64,000 nucleotides of DNA from an uncultured Clostridium sp. (GCA_900555045.1 USJW01000002.1:32274-96273), one strand, 5' to 3'. Numbered from the stretch's first letter, positions 25,404 through 34,951 are shown. Numbers and translations: made by a program. The notes: generated by a model from the sequence alone, not told the origin.

Positions 25404-26846
25404 ATGATAACCAGAGAGGAATCCGATTCAATCGGAACAATGCAGGTTCCGGAAAAAGCGTACTATGGGGTACAGGCACTGCGGGCGAGGAACAATTTCC
25501 ACATCACCGGGAGACCGCTGCACGCGGAGTTTATCAAGAATCTGGCGCGGATCAAAAAGGCGGCGGCGCTGACCAACATGTCGGCCCATGTGCTGGACGA
25601 GACTATCGGTGGCGCCATCGTTGAGGCCTGCGATGAGATTATTTCCGGAAAGCTGCATCAGGCGTTTATCGTGGATGCGATTCAGGGCGGGGCGGGGACC
25701 TCGGCCAACATGAACGCAAACGAGGTGATCGCCAACCGGGCCATCGAAATTTTGGGCGGGAAGAAGGGAGATTACTCTGTGGTGCACCCAAACGACCATG
25801 TAAACATGGCCCAGTCCACCAACGACGTGATTCCCTGCGCGGGCAAGCTCACGATCATGGGGCTGCTGCCGCCGCTCATCGAGGAGCTGGAGCGGCTGGA
25901 GAAGGCGTTCGGCGATAAGGCGGTGGAGTTTGACGATGTGGTGAAGATGGGGAGAACCCAGCTTCAGGACGCGGTGCCGATCCGCCTGGGACAGTCCTTC
26001 GAGGCGTACGCCAAGGTGGTCGGCCGGGATATCAGCCGCTTAAAGGGACTGCGGAAGGATTTGAGGGTGTTAAACATCGGCGCCACGGCGGTGGGAACCG
26101 CGATTAACGTGAACCCGGTTTACTTATTCCACATTATCAAGAATATCAACCTGATCTGCGGCACGGACTGCTACCAGGCGGACGACTTATTTGACGCCAC
26201 CCAGAACCTGGACTGCTTTGTGCACACCTCCGCGGCGCTAAAAACCTGCGCGGTGAGCCTGTCCAAGATCTGCAACGACCTGCGGCTGCTCTCCAGCGGA
26301 CCTCACGCGGGGATCGGCGAGATCAACCTGCCGCCGAAGCAGAACGGCTCCTCCATCATGCCGGGCAAGATCAACCCGGTCATCCCGGAGGTGGTCACCC
26401 AGGTGGCCTTCAACGTGATCGGAAACGACGTGACGGTCACCATGGCGGCGGAGGCCGGGCAGATGGAGCTCAACGCCTTTGAGCCGGTGATTTTCTATAA
26501 GATTTTTGAGTCAATCGACACCTTAAAGGGCGCGGTCTCCACGCTGATCGACAACTGCATCCTGGGGATTACGGCCAACCGCAAGCGCTGCCGGGAACTG
26601 GTGGAGTCCAGCTCCGCGCTGGCCACGGCGCTGTGCCCGAGCCTCGGCTACAAGAAATCCGCGGAGATCGCGAAGAAATCTCTGCAGACGGGGATTCCGG
26701 TGCGCCAGATTGTGCTGGAGGAGGGGCTCATGACGAGGGAGCAGCTGGACCGCTGCCTGGATTTAAAGGATATGACACAGCCGGGACATCTGGTGGAGTA
26801 CCGCAAGCTTGTGCCGGAAAAAGAGGAGAAGGCAGAAAAACAGTAA
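25404..26846 (+). CDS. aspA: Aspartate ammonia-lyase
   Basis: Splits aspartate to fumarate and ammonia, or runs the reverse. The 480-residue protein belongs to the fumarase/aspartase superfamily. It has YYGVQALRARNNF, NMNANEVIANRA, HPNDHVNMAQSTNDV and the signature loop GSSIMPGKINPVIPE. The Lys-Pro pattern and the DDLFDATQNLD segment favour aspartase over class II fumarase, though this distinction is a judgement by eye. GGAGGAG precedes the ATG at 25404. A strong terminator follows, so it is a single-gene unit. In an anaerobe it would feed fumarate to reduction. Confidence 0.92.
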   Translation: MITREESDSIGTMQVPEKAYYGVQALRARNNFHITGRPLHAEFIKNLARIKKAAALTNMSAHVLDETIGGAIVEACDEIISGKLHQAFIVDAIQGGAGTSANMNANEVIANRAIEILGGKKGDYSVVHPNDHVNMAQSTNDVIPCAGKLTIMGLLPPLIEELERLEKAFGDKAVEFDDVVKMGRTQLQDAVPIRLGQSFEAYAKVVGRDISRLKGLRKDLRVLNIGATAVGTAINVNPVYLFHIIKNINLICGTDCYQADDLFDATQNLDCFVHTSAALKTCAVSLSKICNDLRLLSSGPHAGIGEINLPPKQNGSSIMPGKINPVIPEVVTQVAFNVIGNDVTVTMAAEAGQMELNAFEPVIFYKIFESIDTLKGAVSTLIDNCILGITANRKRCRELVESSSALATALCPSLGYKKSAEIAKKSLQTGIPVRQIVLEEGLMTREQLDRCLDLKDMTQPGHLVEYRKLVPEKEEKAEKQ

Positions 26847-26856
26847 ATAGAGGGCA

Positions 26857-26897
26857 AACAAAAACCAGGCAAGGGGGATTCATGCCTGGTTTTTGTT
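26857..26897 (+). terminator. aspA terminator
   Basis: AACAAAAACCAGGC pairs with GCCTGGTTTTTGTT around 13 nt, giving a classic stem with a T5 run. Confidence 0.93.
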
Positions 26898-26938
26898 CGT
26901 ACAAATATGGGGGGATTTATATAAACCTATAAGGGGGT

Positions 26939-26960
26939 CAGATGAATGGCGATTCATCTG
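26939..26960 (+). terminator. Second hairpin downstream of aspA
   Basis: CAGATGAAT-GGCG-ATTCATCTG, a 9-bp stem with a tetraloop followed by TTTCTC. It may be a back-up terminator or a leader structure. Confidence 0.5.
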
Positions 26961-26995
26961 TTTCTCAATTACAGATCATATTATAGCGCACGGAC

Positions 26996-27057
26996 ATTGC
27001 AAATTCCATTGCTGGAAGAACTATTAATATTGCAAATCGCGCACAACCTGGTACAAT
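26996..27057 (+). promoter_or_regulatory. araC-type gene promoter with two direct repeats
   Basis: TTGCAA (27030-27035) and TACAAT (27052-27057) with a 16-bp spacer form a promoter. The sequence ATTGCAAAT occurs at 26996-27004 and again at 27029-27037. The 33-bp offset is three helical turns, so these could be two half-sites for the AraC-family protein itself. The second overlaps the minus 35 box. Confidence 0.45.
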
Positions 27058-27095
27058 AGAGGAAAGAGACGGCCGACAGGAGGGATACCTTAGAT

Positions 27096-27926
27096 ATGTA
27101 TCAGGAGACAAGTCTGAAAACGGAAAACATGATGTACACCCACACCCGCAGCGACGAGACGGATATGAACTACACCATGCACTGCCACAACAGCTATGAG
27201 ATTTACTACCTGATCACGGGGAATGTGGAGTATTTCCTGGAGGGAAGCGAATTTTCCCCGAGACCTGGGAGCCTCATTATCATCGCCCCCGACTGTTTTC
27301 ACGGGTTAAAGGTTCTGGACGGCCAGGTGTACCACCGCATCCGGCTGCACTTCTCGGAGGAGCTTTTGGGGCCGGAGGAGAGTGCGCGGCTTTTGGAACC
27401 TTTTCGGGGCGGCTTCAGAAGGTTCGAGGAGCAGTTCGGCTTAGAGTGGTATTTCCGGGCGGTGGAGCAGTGCCGGGAGTACAAAAGAGAACTGCAGGAT
27501 ATTGCAATCCGCGCAAGCGTGACCGCTCTTTTGGCCAGGATATCTGCAATATCGGATCAGCAGCCATCTATACGGACTCCGGCGGAATCCCAGGCCCAGG
27601 AGGTGCTGCACTATATCAACAGCCACCTGACCGAGCCGCTGACGCTCGAAGGGCTGGCCCGGGACTTTTTTGTCAGCAAGAACCATCTGACCGCTATCTT
27701 TAAGCGCGCGACGGGCACCACGGTGGCCAGCTATATTCTGTACAAGCGGATGGCCCTGGCCAGGAAGGAGCTGGCGGGGGGGACTCCGGCTGCCGAGGCG
27801 GCGGTGAAAGCCGGTTTCGGGGATTATTCCAGCTTTTTCAGGGCATATAAAAAGATGTTCGGTTATCCGCCCTCGGACAAGAGGGCGCTAAAGCTGCCGG
27901 ATATGGATCAGAGCGGGGCGTTCTAG
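27096..27926 (+). CDS. AraC family transcriptional regulator
   Basis: A 276-residue regulator. The N-terminal half is a cupin-like sensor (HCHNSYEIYYLITG, PGSLIIIAPDCFHGL). The C-terminal half is a double helix-turn-helix AraC domain (about 170-265), with LTLEGLARDFFVSKNHLTAIFKR in part and AAVKAGFGDYSSFFRAYKKMFGYPPSD, the typical end. AGGAGGG lies 11 nt before the ATG. A small-molecule (often sugar) ligand is usual for the family. No obvious target operon lies beside it; the next gene is a c-di-GMP protein on the same strand. Confidence 0.9.
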   Translation: MYQETSLKTENMMYTHTRSDETDMNYTMHCHNSYEIYYLITGNVEYFLEGSEFSPRPGSLIIIAPDCFHGLKVLDGQVYHRIRLHFSEELLGPEESARLLEPFRGGFRRFEEQFGLEWYFRAVEQCREYKRELQDIAIRASVTALLARISAISDQQPSIRTPAESQAQEVLHYINSHLTEPLTLEGLARDFFVSKNHLTAIFKRATGTTVASYILYKRMALARKELAGGTPAAEAAVKAGFGDYSSFFRAYKKMFGYPPSDKRALKLPDMDQSGAF

Positions 27927-28013
27927 GCAGAAAGCCGTTGAAGATCGCCCTGCGATTGTGATATACTGGAACATAGTAAATCGTCTGGAATTGATCAGTG
28001 AAGGAATGAAAAA

Positions 28014-31000
28014 ATGGTGCAGAGGGAAAAATCAGATAGTTTTGTGTTTGACAACCGTGAATGGACGGAGTATGTTCTGAACACCTCCGCCCTGGGAATC
28101 TGGAGCATGGTGACCGACCGCGGGATGCGGGAGGCAAAAATGTATGTCGACCGGACGATGGCGAAGCTCCTAGGCATCACGGAGCCGCTGTCCCCGGAGG
28201 AATGTTTTGAGTACTGGTATAAGCGGATCAACCGCGGCAACTACTCCTACGTGAATGAGGCGATGGGGCGGATGTTTGCGACCGACAAGCTGTGCGAGGT
28301 CCAATACACCTGGAACCATCCCGAGTGGGGGGATATCCCGGTCCGCTGCGCGGGGAAGGTGCACGAGCTGAGGGACGGCCTGTATCTGGTCAGCGGATAT
28401 CACCAGAATATGGCGAATCTGGACCAGATGAAGCGGTGGTCCCTAAACATGGGTTGGCAGGAGATTTTCGAGTACAACGTGACCAGCCGCACGGCCCTGG
28501 TGTACACGGACCGGATGCTCACCTACGGCGGGAAGCGCCAGATCCGGAATTTCCCACAGAGCTGGATCGACGACGGGATTGTGCACCCGGATTTTAAGGA
28601 GGCGTTTTTGCAGTCCTTTGAGGCTGTGAAACAGGGCGAGGAGCAGAGCTTCTGCGAGCTGCGTCTTAAAAACCAGGAGCGCGAGTACAGCTGGTTCCGC
28701 CTGGAGTTGGAGGTGACCGGCAGCGATGAGGGGCGGCCTGAGATTATCCTGGGCCGCTTGGACGACATCTCCAAGCAGAAGGCGGTGGAGATCGCCTACA
28801 TACGGGAAAAACGGCTGAACCGGGCGATTCTGGGGGACACGACGGCTTACGCGGAGGTGAACCTGACGAAGAACCGGGTGGAGCGCGTCGGGGGAGCCTG
28901 GAATCTCTACGATAAGATTTCCGAGAGCCAGAGCTATGAGCAGATTATTTTGGAGGGCGCGCGCCACAAGGTTTACAGCAAGGATCGCCGCAAATATCTG
29001 GAATTTATGAGCGTCAAGAACCTGCTCGCGTGCTACCGGCGGGGAAGCGAGAAGGTGGAGGCAGAGTACCGGCGGATGACCGAGCTGAGCGACCAGTGCT
29101 GGTTCCGCCACACCATACACCTGTACCGGGACTCCCAGAACGGGGATGTGATGGCATTAAACTGCCTGACCAGCGTCGACAAGGAAAAGCGTATGGAGGA
29201 GGCCGCCAGGGAGCGGGCCGCCAACTGGGACCACACGGACCTGGAGGATGCGTTCGACCGGTTCCTCTCGGAGGAGGCGGACATGGCCTACCTGGTGGAT
29301 CCGCAGACCTACGAGCTGGTGTGCGGGAATCTGGCCTTCTATCGGCGTATGGGGAAGACCGGGCGGGAGTGCAACGGCAGAAAGTGCTATGAGCTGCTCT
29401 ACGGCCGCTCCAGGCCCTGCGTGTTCTGTCCGAACCGGAACTGGAGCCTGGACCGGATCAGCATCTGGGAGAACTACAACCCGTTTTTGAGCCAGCATTT
29501 TCTGATGAAGAACCGGTTGGTGGAGTGGAAGGGGAACACCCTCCTTCTTGCCTTCGCCATCGACGTGAAGGACGGGGGGACGGAGGCCGGCCCGGGGATG
29601 TCCCAGGTGAACTGTGTGGTGAACAACCGCGTTATCAGCTGTATTTACGGGATGGCGGAGGCGGCCGACTGCGAGGACGCCCTGCGCTGTGCTGCGGATA
29701 CCGTGGCGGCGCACTACAAGCCCTCACATATCCGTATCGCGCTGCCGCGGGATAATGGCTTTGGCTACGAGTGCGTGATCGGATGGGACAACCCTGACTC
29801 AGGGGAGCTGGGGCGGCCCATGGAACAGCACCTGGAGGAATGGCTGAGCAGAACCCTGCCGTCCGCGTGCCGGGTGGTGGACGGGGCGCAGGAGATCCTT
29901 CCGGAGTCCTTCGAGGTCTATCAGGATATGGAGGAGCAGAATGTAGGCAGCCTGTTTGTGGCGCCCACGGTGATATCGGGCGACGCGGTGGGGTATCTGG
30001 TGCTCATGGACCGGGACCGCCAGCAGTCGTTGCAGCTGATCGAGACGCTGTCCTACTTTGTGGGAAGGGAGATCCGGCATCGGCAGGATGAGGAGCGGCT
30101 CGCGTACAGCATCTACCACGATGCGTTGACCGGGCTGTTGAACCGCAGCAGCTACGACTCCTACCGCAGGGATTACCGCCGCGATGCGATCTCCTCGGTG
30201 GGTGTGATCTGCGCGGATATCAACGATCTGCGCGCGGTGAACGAGACGCAGGGGACCGCATTCGGGGATGAGCTGATCCGGCGCCTGGCGACGATTCTGA
30301 GAAAGCATTTCTCGGAGGACCGGCTGTTTCGGCTGAACAGCAACGAATTTGACGCGGTGTTAGAGGACTGCCCTCAGGAGGAGTTTGAGCGGAAGCTGGC
30401 CTCCCTAAAGGGGGAGCTTCTGGAAGAATCCGGCCTGTCGGTGTCGGTCGGCAGCGTGTGGGACGACCGGGAAAAGAGCCTGGACGATGTTCAGAAGCAG
30501 GCGGTGGAGATGATGCGGTTGGAAAAGCTGCGTTATTACGAGGAGAGCCCAAAGCGAAAGGGAATCGGGCGCGCGGAGTGCGTGCGCCAGCTGCTCTCGG
30601 CCATCGACCGGCGGGCCTTCCGGGTATTTTTGCAGCCAAAGGTCTCCCTGGAGACCGGGAAGCTGACCGGGGCCGAGGCGCTGATCCGATACTGGGACCG
30701 GGAAAAAGGACTGATTCCGCCGGTGAACTTTATCGGTTTTCTGGAGCGTGAGAATTTGATCGAGTATGTGGATCTCTTCGTCCTGGAGGAGGTCTGCCGC
30801 CTGATGGAGCGGTGGGACCGTCTGGGGCGCAGGCTCATACTGTCGTTCAACTTTTCGCGCATCACCCTTTTAAGTAAGGACATCGTCAGCAGTGCAGAGT
30901 CCATCGTCAAAAAGTACCAGGTGGACCGCAGCCGCCTGGAGATCGAGGTCACGGAGAGCATCGGCGAGCTGGGCAAGGACACGGCCTGCAAGGCCTTAAG

Positions 31001-31325
31001 ACAGTTTAAGAAGCTGGGATACCGGATATCGCTGGACGACTTCGGGACCAAATATAGCAATTTGGCGGTTCTCTCGGATGTGGAATTCGACGTGCTAAAG
31101 CTGGACAAGAGCCTGATTGATAAGATCTGCGACGACCGGGTCAGCCTCCAGGTAGTCCGCCACATGGTGTCCATGTGCAGGGATTTAAAGATCCGTACAG
31201 TGGCCGAGGGCGTGGAGGAGGAGTCCCAGGAGACGCTTCTGTGCGAGGCCCGCTGCGAGGTCGGCCAGGGGTACCGATATGGGAAGCCCATGGGGGAAGA
31301 TGAGTTTGAGGAAAAGTTCTTTTGA
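28014..31325 (+). CDS. PAS-type sensor protein with degenerate GGDEF and intact EAL domain
   Basis: A 1103-residue cytoplasmic protein with no membrane segment. About 700 N-terminal residues contain PAS-like sensor regions and a Cys-rich stretch (GRKCYELLYGRSRPCVFCPNRN), then a GAF-like part. A GGDEF fold follows (about 700-860), beginning HDALTGLLNRSSYDSYRRD, but its signature is NSNEF (775-779), so cyclase activity is unlikely. The EAL domain (about 865-1100) keeps EAL at 888-890, FNFSRI, EIEVTES, SLDDFGT, LKLDKS and VAEGVEE. This predicts an active c-di-GMP phosphodiesterase. GAAGGA precedes the ATG. Confidence 0.92.
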   Translation: MVQREKSDSFVFDNREWTEYVLNTSALGIWSMVTDRGMREAKMYVDRTMAKLLGITEPLSPEECFEYWYKRINRGNYSYVNEAMGRMFATDKLCEVQYTWNHPEWGDIPVRCAGKVHELRDGLYLVSGYHQNMANLDQMKRWSLNMGWQEIFEYNVTSRTALVYTDRMLTYGGKRQIRNFPQSWIDDGIVHPDFKEAFLQSFEAVKQGEEQSFCELRLKNQEREYSWFRLELEVTGSDEGRPEIILGRLDDISKQKAVEIAYIREKRLNRAILGDTTAYAEVNLTKNRVERVGGAWNLYDKISESQSYEQIILEGARHKVYSKDRRKYLEFMSVKNLLACYRRGSEKVEAEYRRMTELSDQCWFRHTIHLYRDSQNGDVMALNCLTSVDKEKRMEEAARERAANWDHTDLEDAFDRFLSEEADMAYLVDPQTYELVCGNLAFYRRMGKTGRECNGRKCYELLYGRSRPCVFCPNRNWSLDRISIWENYNPFLSQHFLMKNRLVEWKGNTLLLAFAIDVKDGGTEAGPGMSQVNCVVNNRVISCIYGMAEAADCEDALRCAADTVAAHYKPSHIRIALPRDNGFGYECVIGWDNPDSGELGRPMEQHLEEWLSRTLPSACRVVDGAQEILPESFEVYQDMEEQNVGSLFVAPTVISGDAVGYLVLMDRDRQQSLQLIETLSYFVGREIRHRQDEERLAYSIYHDALTGLLNRSSYDSYRRDYRRDAISSVGVICADINDLRAVNETQGTAFGDELIRRLATILRKHFSEDRLFRLNSNEFDAVLEDCPQEEFERKLASLKGELLEESGLSVSVGSVWDDREKSLDDVQKQAVEMMRLEKLRYYEESPKRKGIGRAECVRQLLSAIDRRAFRVFLQPKVSLETGKLTGAEALIRYWDREKGLIPPVNFIGFLERENLIEYVDLFVLEEVCRLMERWDRLGRRLILSFNFSRITLLSKDIVSSAESIVKKYQVDRSRLEIEVTESIGELGKDTACKALRQFKKLGYRISLDDFGTKYSNLAVLSDVEFDVLKLDKSLIDKICDDRVSLQVVRHMVSMCRDLKIRTVAEGVEEESQETLLCEARCEVGQGYRYGKPMGEDEFEEKFF

Positions 31326-31370
31326 TTGACAGATAAAGATTGTGAGCGCCAGGAGGGCGCAAGGGGAAAG

Positions 31371-31404
31371 AAGGCCCGGACGATGGAGTGTGCGTCCGGG
31401 CCTT
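31371..31404. terminator. Terminator hairpin between convergent genes
   Basis: AAGGCCCGGACG and CGTCCGGGCCTT, a perfect 12-bp stem with a 10-nt loop between the EAL protein gene and the metallo-hydrolase gene. T runs are absent. Confidence 0.65.
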
Positions 31405-31412
31405 CTAAAAAG

Positions 31413-32306
31413 TTATACATTTTTAATTGTTTCAAACGCCAAGCCGAAGTGATACCATGTATGATGCTCCAGCTCCATCATATCGCAGCCAGGTACCTGG
31501 GCCTTAATGGCTTCCTTGAAACGGCCTACGAAAGCATCGGAGCTGAACTTACCATCTACAATATAGGCGGCCTTCGCCTCTTCAGAAAGCATCAGGTTGA
31601 CCAAATCGGGCCTGCTGTTAAAGAGTGGGGCGGTCATATCGTGGTGATGAGGGATCACAACCTTGGCGCCCATAGCTTTCACCATATCCGCAAAGGCGGA
31701 AGGATCCTGTTTGGGGCTCAGGTGCATGAGCGCAATGTCGGGATAAAGTCTGGCAAAGCGGTGCTTTTGGTCGGCAGTGGTCTGCCCCGCCCAGATTAGT
31801 ACCTGTGTGCCGTCATCCGTGGTGATGAGGAAGTTGTTTAGCTCCATGGAGCCATACCAGTTGGTTGGGGCGTTAAAAGAAGTTACATCATCCGACGCGA
31901 ATTTTGCCGGCCGATAGGCCCCCTTTGCGTTTTCCGTGTGGCGGCCAGCGTATACGTTGATCTTTATATCATCGAACTCATACACCTCACCGCTACGGAT
32001 CCGATAGATATTGGTGAGGCTGATGGGATAATCCTGGCAGAGAGCGTCTGTGGACAGATCGCCTACCAGGAGCTTCGCCTTGGGGAATTTTTTCAGCAGA
32101 GGCGCTGTATCCTGGGCATGGTCAAAGTGGACATGGGACAGCAGGATGTAGTCCGCCTGCTGGATGTCATCAATGGATATGGGATAAATATCAGAGTGAT
32201 CCAGCCAGGGGTCTACTAGCAGATGGGATCCACTGGGAAGGATCATCTCAAAACCAGCAGTGTTCAACCAGCGGAGCTGGATCCCGTTGTGTAGCATGGT
32301 AGACAT
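31413..32306 (-). CDS. MBL-fold metallo-hydrolase, UlaG-like
   Basis: A 297-residue metallo-beta-lactamase-fold protein. The metal site LLSHVHFDHAQD fits HxHxDH, and a later PHHHD and LEHHTWYHFG give further ligands. The layout resembles UlaG (L-ascorbate-6-phosphate lactonase) and related lactonases. It is the second gene of a leftward pair with a 2-hydroxycarboxylate transporter, 32 nt apart, so it may hydrolyse a lactone or ester form of an imported hydroxy acid. That function is inferred only. Confidence 0.82.
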   Translation of the reverse strand: MSTMLHNGIQLRWLNTAGFEMILPSGSHLLVDPWLDHSDIYPISIDDIQQADYILLSHVHFDHAQDTAPLLKKFPKAKLLVGDLSTDALCQDYPISLTNIYRIRSGEVYEFDDIKINVYAGRHTENAKGAYRPAKFASDDVTSFNAPTNWYGSMELNNFLITTDDGTQVLIWAGQTTADQKHRFARLYPDIALMHLSPKQDPSAFADMVKAMGAKVVIPHHHDMTAPLFNSRPDLVNLMLSEEAKAAYIVDGKFSSDAFVGRFKEAIKAQVPGCDMMELEHHTWYHFGLAFETIKNV

Positions 32307-32338
32307 AATTTATACCTCCTATTTAGATTCATTTTTAG

Positions 32339-33652
32339 TTAACTAACGAAAGGAATAATGATTCCCAGAGCTACCAAGGCAATAGCACCGCCAATGCGCG
32401 TTGAAATGCTGGCAAAGGGGTATAGATCCAATCGCTTGGATACCTGACAGCAAATCAGGTCACCGGTGCCTCCAATGTTGCAGGAGCAGCAGCCCACGGA
32501 GATACCGGATTCAATCGGATATAGGCCAAAAATTCTGCCGAACAGCATGGAAAAGGCCACATAGGCAGCTACCACGAAGGTGACAAGTAAGAAAAACCGG
32601 GGATTCAGTGCCTCCACAACGCCTACAAGATCGATGGTACCGATGCCAATACCCACCATCAGGGCGGGGAGAACAATGCCGACTCCCAGATCGGAGGCCC
32701 AAGCAAGGCTGTTTTCTATCTCCCTGGGAATGACCTTTAGGCTCTTCAGTATCAGGCAAAGTAAAACCAGCCACACAATATAGTTTAAATTAATAAGGGG
32801 CTTCATTAAGGTTGCCATAATCGTGGAGATGGCATACAGCAGCGCTGCCATCAGGAGGCCGCAGTGCAGGGAGGAAATCTTGCCGTCGAAATTTGCAACC
32901 GAGGTGTTGGCTTCGATGTTTATTCCTGTGCGGACCAGGGTTCCGTTGCCGGTCAGGGAGGGGCGCAGTTTGCCTACGGTATCCAGAACACCGGAGAATA
33001 CGATGGCTTCAATGTTGGACAGGGTCAGAGCAGCCATCATCAGGCCGACATAGGAGTCACCGTCCAGACCCGCCCCCTTAATTATGGTGGGGATATTGAT
33101 CATTGGAGCGCCGGAGCCGCCGGACAAGCAGGGGAAGGTGGTAACCACAATGGAGTCGAACAGCGAGTAGCCCAGCAGTGGCCCGACGACAAACACTACT
33201 GCCACAGTGGCGATTAGGGAGCAAATTAGAACGGGGATGTAACGCACCATGGCTTTAATCAGTATGTTCCGGTCCAGTTTGCCCAACATGGAGCCACACA
33301 TCAGCAGGCCAATATTTAACGGGATCAGAATGTCATTGGAAAAGGTTTTGATGGATGTCTGCATGTCTGGAGTGATGTAGCCGATTGTTACAAGTAGCGA
33401 TGGGGCAAAGATAGTCAGCAAGGCTCCGAAGCCAATGTACTTGCCCAAAAAGGGGGTATTCTTGCCGATAAAGGTCAGAGGCAGCGCGATCGAGACTAGG
33501 AATGCCATTAGGCTAAAACTGGTGGATGGCATAAGGTTAAGTCCAACGCTGATCCAGATGATAGCGGCAAACAACAAAAAAGTCGGCGCGGGGATACCCA
33601 TAAACTTAATTTGAGAAAATTTAGAACTTTGCTGTAACTGGTACTTAGTCAT
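32339..33652 (-). CDS. 2-hydroxycarboxylate transporter (2HCT/CitS family)
   Basis: A 437-residue membrane protein with two repeated halves and the two re-entrant-loop motifs of the family, CLSGGSGAPM near residue 155 and SCNIGGTGDL near residue 400. Members such as CitS and CimH carry citrate, malate or lactate with Na+ or by exchange. GAAGGGAG precedes the ATG at 33652. A longer frame to 33784 has no support. It is first in an operon with the UlaG-like hydrolase and divergent from a LysR gene, the usual layout for an inducible organic-acid uptake system. Confidence 0.9.
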   Translation of the reverse strand: MTKYQLQQSSKFSQIKFMGIPAPTFLLFAAIIWISVGLNLMPSTSFSLMAFLVSIALPLTFIGKNTPFLGKYIGFGALLTIFAPSLLVTIGYITPDMQTSIKTFSNDILIPLNIGLLMCGSMLGKLDRNILIKAMVRYIPVLICSLIATVAVVFVVGPLLGYSLFDSIVVTTFPCLSGGSGAPMINIPTIIKGAGLDGDSYVGLMMAALTLSNIEAIVFSGVLDTVGKLRPSLTGNGTLVRTGINIEANTSVANFDGKISSLHCGLLMAALLYAISTIMATLMKPLINLNYIVWLVLLCLILKSLKVIPREIENSLAWASDLGVGIVLPALMVGIGIGTIDLVGVVEALNPRFFLLVTFVVAAYVAFSMLFGRIFGLYPIESGISVGCCSCNIGGTGDLICCQVSKRLDLYPFASISTRIGGAIALVALGIIIPFVS

Positions 33653-33826
33653 GATACTTTCTCCCTTCGTTATTTCGTGGCAATGCTCTGTTTCGAGAAC
33701 ATGTAAAGTATACCGTGGAATAAAATTTGTCACAAGCGAAGGGATTTCCACAAATTTAGAAAAAAATTCTCTTGTTCCTGCCATTGGAATGCCACAGTGA
33801 GTAAAACGTTAAATTTCACATTCGTC

Positions 33827-33855
33827 TTGCGCTTTTTTCAAGATTTTTATAATAT
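33827..33855 (+). promoter_or_regulatory. Possible promoter of the first lysR gene
   Basis: TTGCGC (33827-33832) and TAATAT (33850-33855) with 17 bp between, overlapping a TATAAT at 33848. It lies in the 248-bp divergent spacer (33653-33900), where LysR binding sites are expected. I could not fix a clear T-N11-A box. Confidence 0.45.
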
Positions 33856-33900
33856 ATTTCTAAAGGCGATACCGAGCTTATTTTGGGGAGGTTATACAAT

Positions 33901-34806
33901 ATGATAAACCGAGATTATCAATACTTGGTAGAAGTGGCAAAATGCGGAAGCATATCTACTGCGGCATCCAATCTTTTTTTGACGCCATCGACTATCAGTA
34001 AGGCAGTCCAGAAAGTGGAGGCAGAATTCGGACTGCCGCTGTTCTTCCGGGAGGGAAGGCACATGATTCCAACAGAAGCGGGGAAGATATTCCTTGCTGA
34101 GGCCAGCGGGATCCTGCGCCGCCAGATGGATCTGGAACAGAAAATGCACTCCATGTCCGTTCAGAACAATAATAGTCTCCGCGTGGGTTGCCTTATGGAC
34201 CTAGATCTGACAGGCGCTGTGCTGGACTTCCAAAAGAAATTTCCAGAAGTGCAGGTCAGTCTATGGGAGACTACGGGGGAACGACTTTGGGAGTTGATAG
34301 GCAATCGGGAGATAAATTTGATGGTCTGCGAGATCAACCCGGATGATTTGGATGAGCAGCAGTTTACACCTCTGTGTAGTACTTGCATGGTTATTGTGGT
34401 AGCGCGAAACCATCCACTGGTCAAAAAGGCTGTCTGGATGGAGGGGCGGAATTACCCCGCTGTCTCCCTGCGTGAGTGCCTGAGTTATCCACTGATATCC
34501 CCGTCACCCCAACAGCGTTTGTGGAGGGGGGTGCAGAATGGGTTTGAGTGGAACTCAATTCCTGTGCCCCCGGTTTATGCCTATGCCACTAGCCCTAAGA
34601 GCATTTTCAGGTTGGTGTCTCAAACGAATGGATTTACCTTGGCCTTTGACCGTTCCGCGCAGGAATATGTGAACCAGATGAATCTGTCCCTGCTGGCTGT
34701 TCGTGAGTGCCAGGCGATTCGAAGCTGTGCTGTCTGCTGCCAGTATGACCATACACTAACTGAGGTGGAGAAAGGGTTTATCGAGAGCTGCAAAAAGACG
34801 TTTTGA
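33901..34806 (+). CDS. LysR family regulator, divergent to the 2HCT operon
   Basis: A 301-residue LysR protein. It has an N-terminal winged HTH (YQYLVEVAKCGSISTAASNL, LTPSTISKAVQKVEAEFG) and a periplasmic-binding-like effector domain from about residue 90. GGGGAGG stands before the ATG at 33901. An in-frame TTG at 33883 is part of that site. It is divergent from the 2HCT transporter and UlaG-like gene and most likely controls them in response to a carboxylate. A hairpin terminator follows. Confidence 0.93.
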   Translation: MINRDYQYLVEVAKCGSISTAASNLFLTPSTISKAVQKVEAEFGLPLFFREGRHMIPTEAGKIFLAEASGILRRQMDLEQKMHSMSVQNNNSLRVGCLMDLDLTGAVLDFQKKFPEVQVSLWETTGERLWELIGNREINLMVCEINPDDLDEQQFTPLCSTCMVIVVARNHPLVKKAVWMEGRNYPAVSLRECLSYPLISPSPQQRLWRGVQNGFEWNSIPVPPVYAYATSPKSIFRLVSQTNGFTLAFDRSAQEYVNQMNLSLLAVRECQAIRSCAVCCQYDHTLTEVEKGFIESCKKTF

Positions 34807-34817
34807 GAATGAACTTA

Positions 34818-34857
34818 AAATGCCCATGATTCCTTGCTCAAAGGAATATGGGCATTT
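34818..34857 (+). terminator. Terminator of the first lysR gene
   Basis: AAATGCCCAT-ATTCCTT pairs with AAGGAAT-ATGGGCATTT with a one-base bulge. A short T run is part of the stem. Confidence 0.75.
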
Positions 34858-34951
34858 CAAATTCAACGTATTTTGTCGGAAAATATTTCTATAAATACTC
34901 AGAATGACCCGAAGCCGTCCTGTGTGCCCGGAAAAAGCGGGTACCGGCCCC

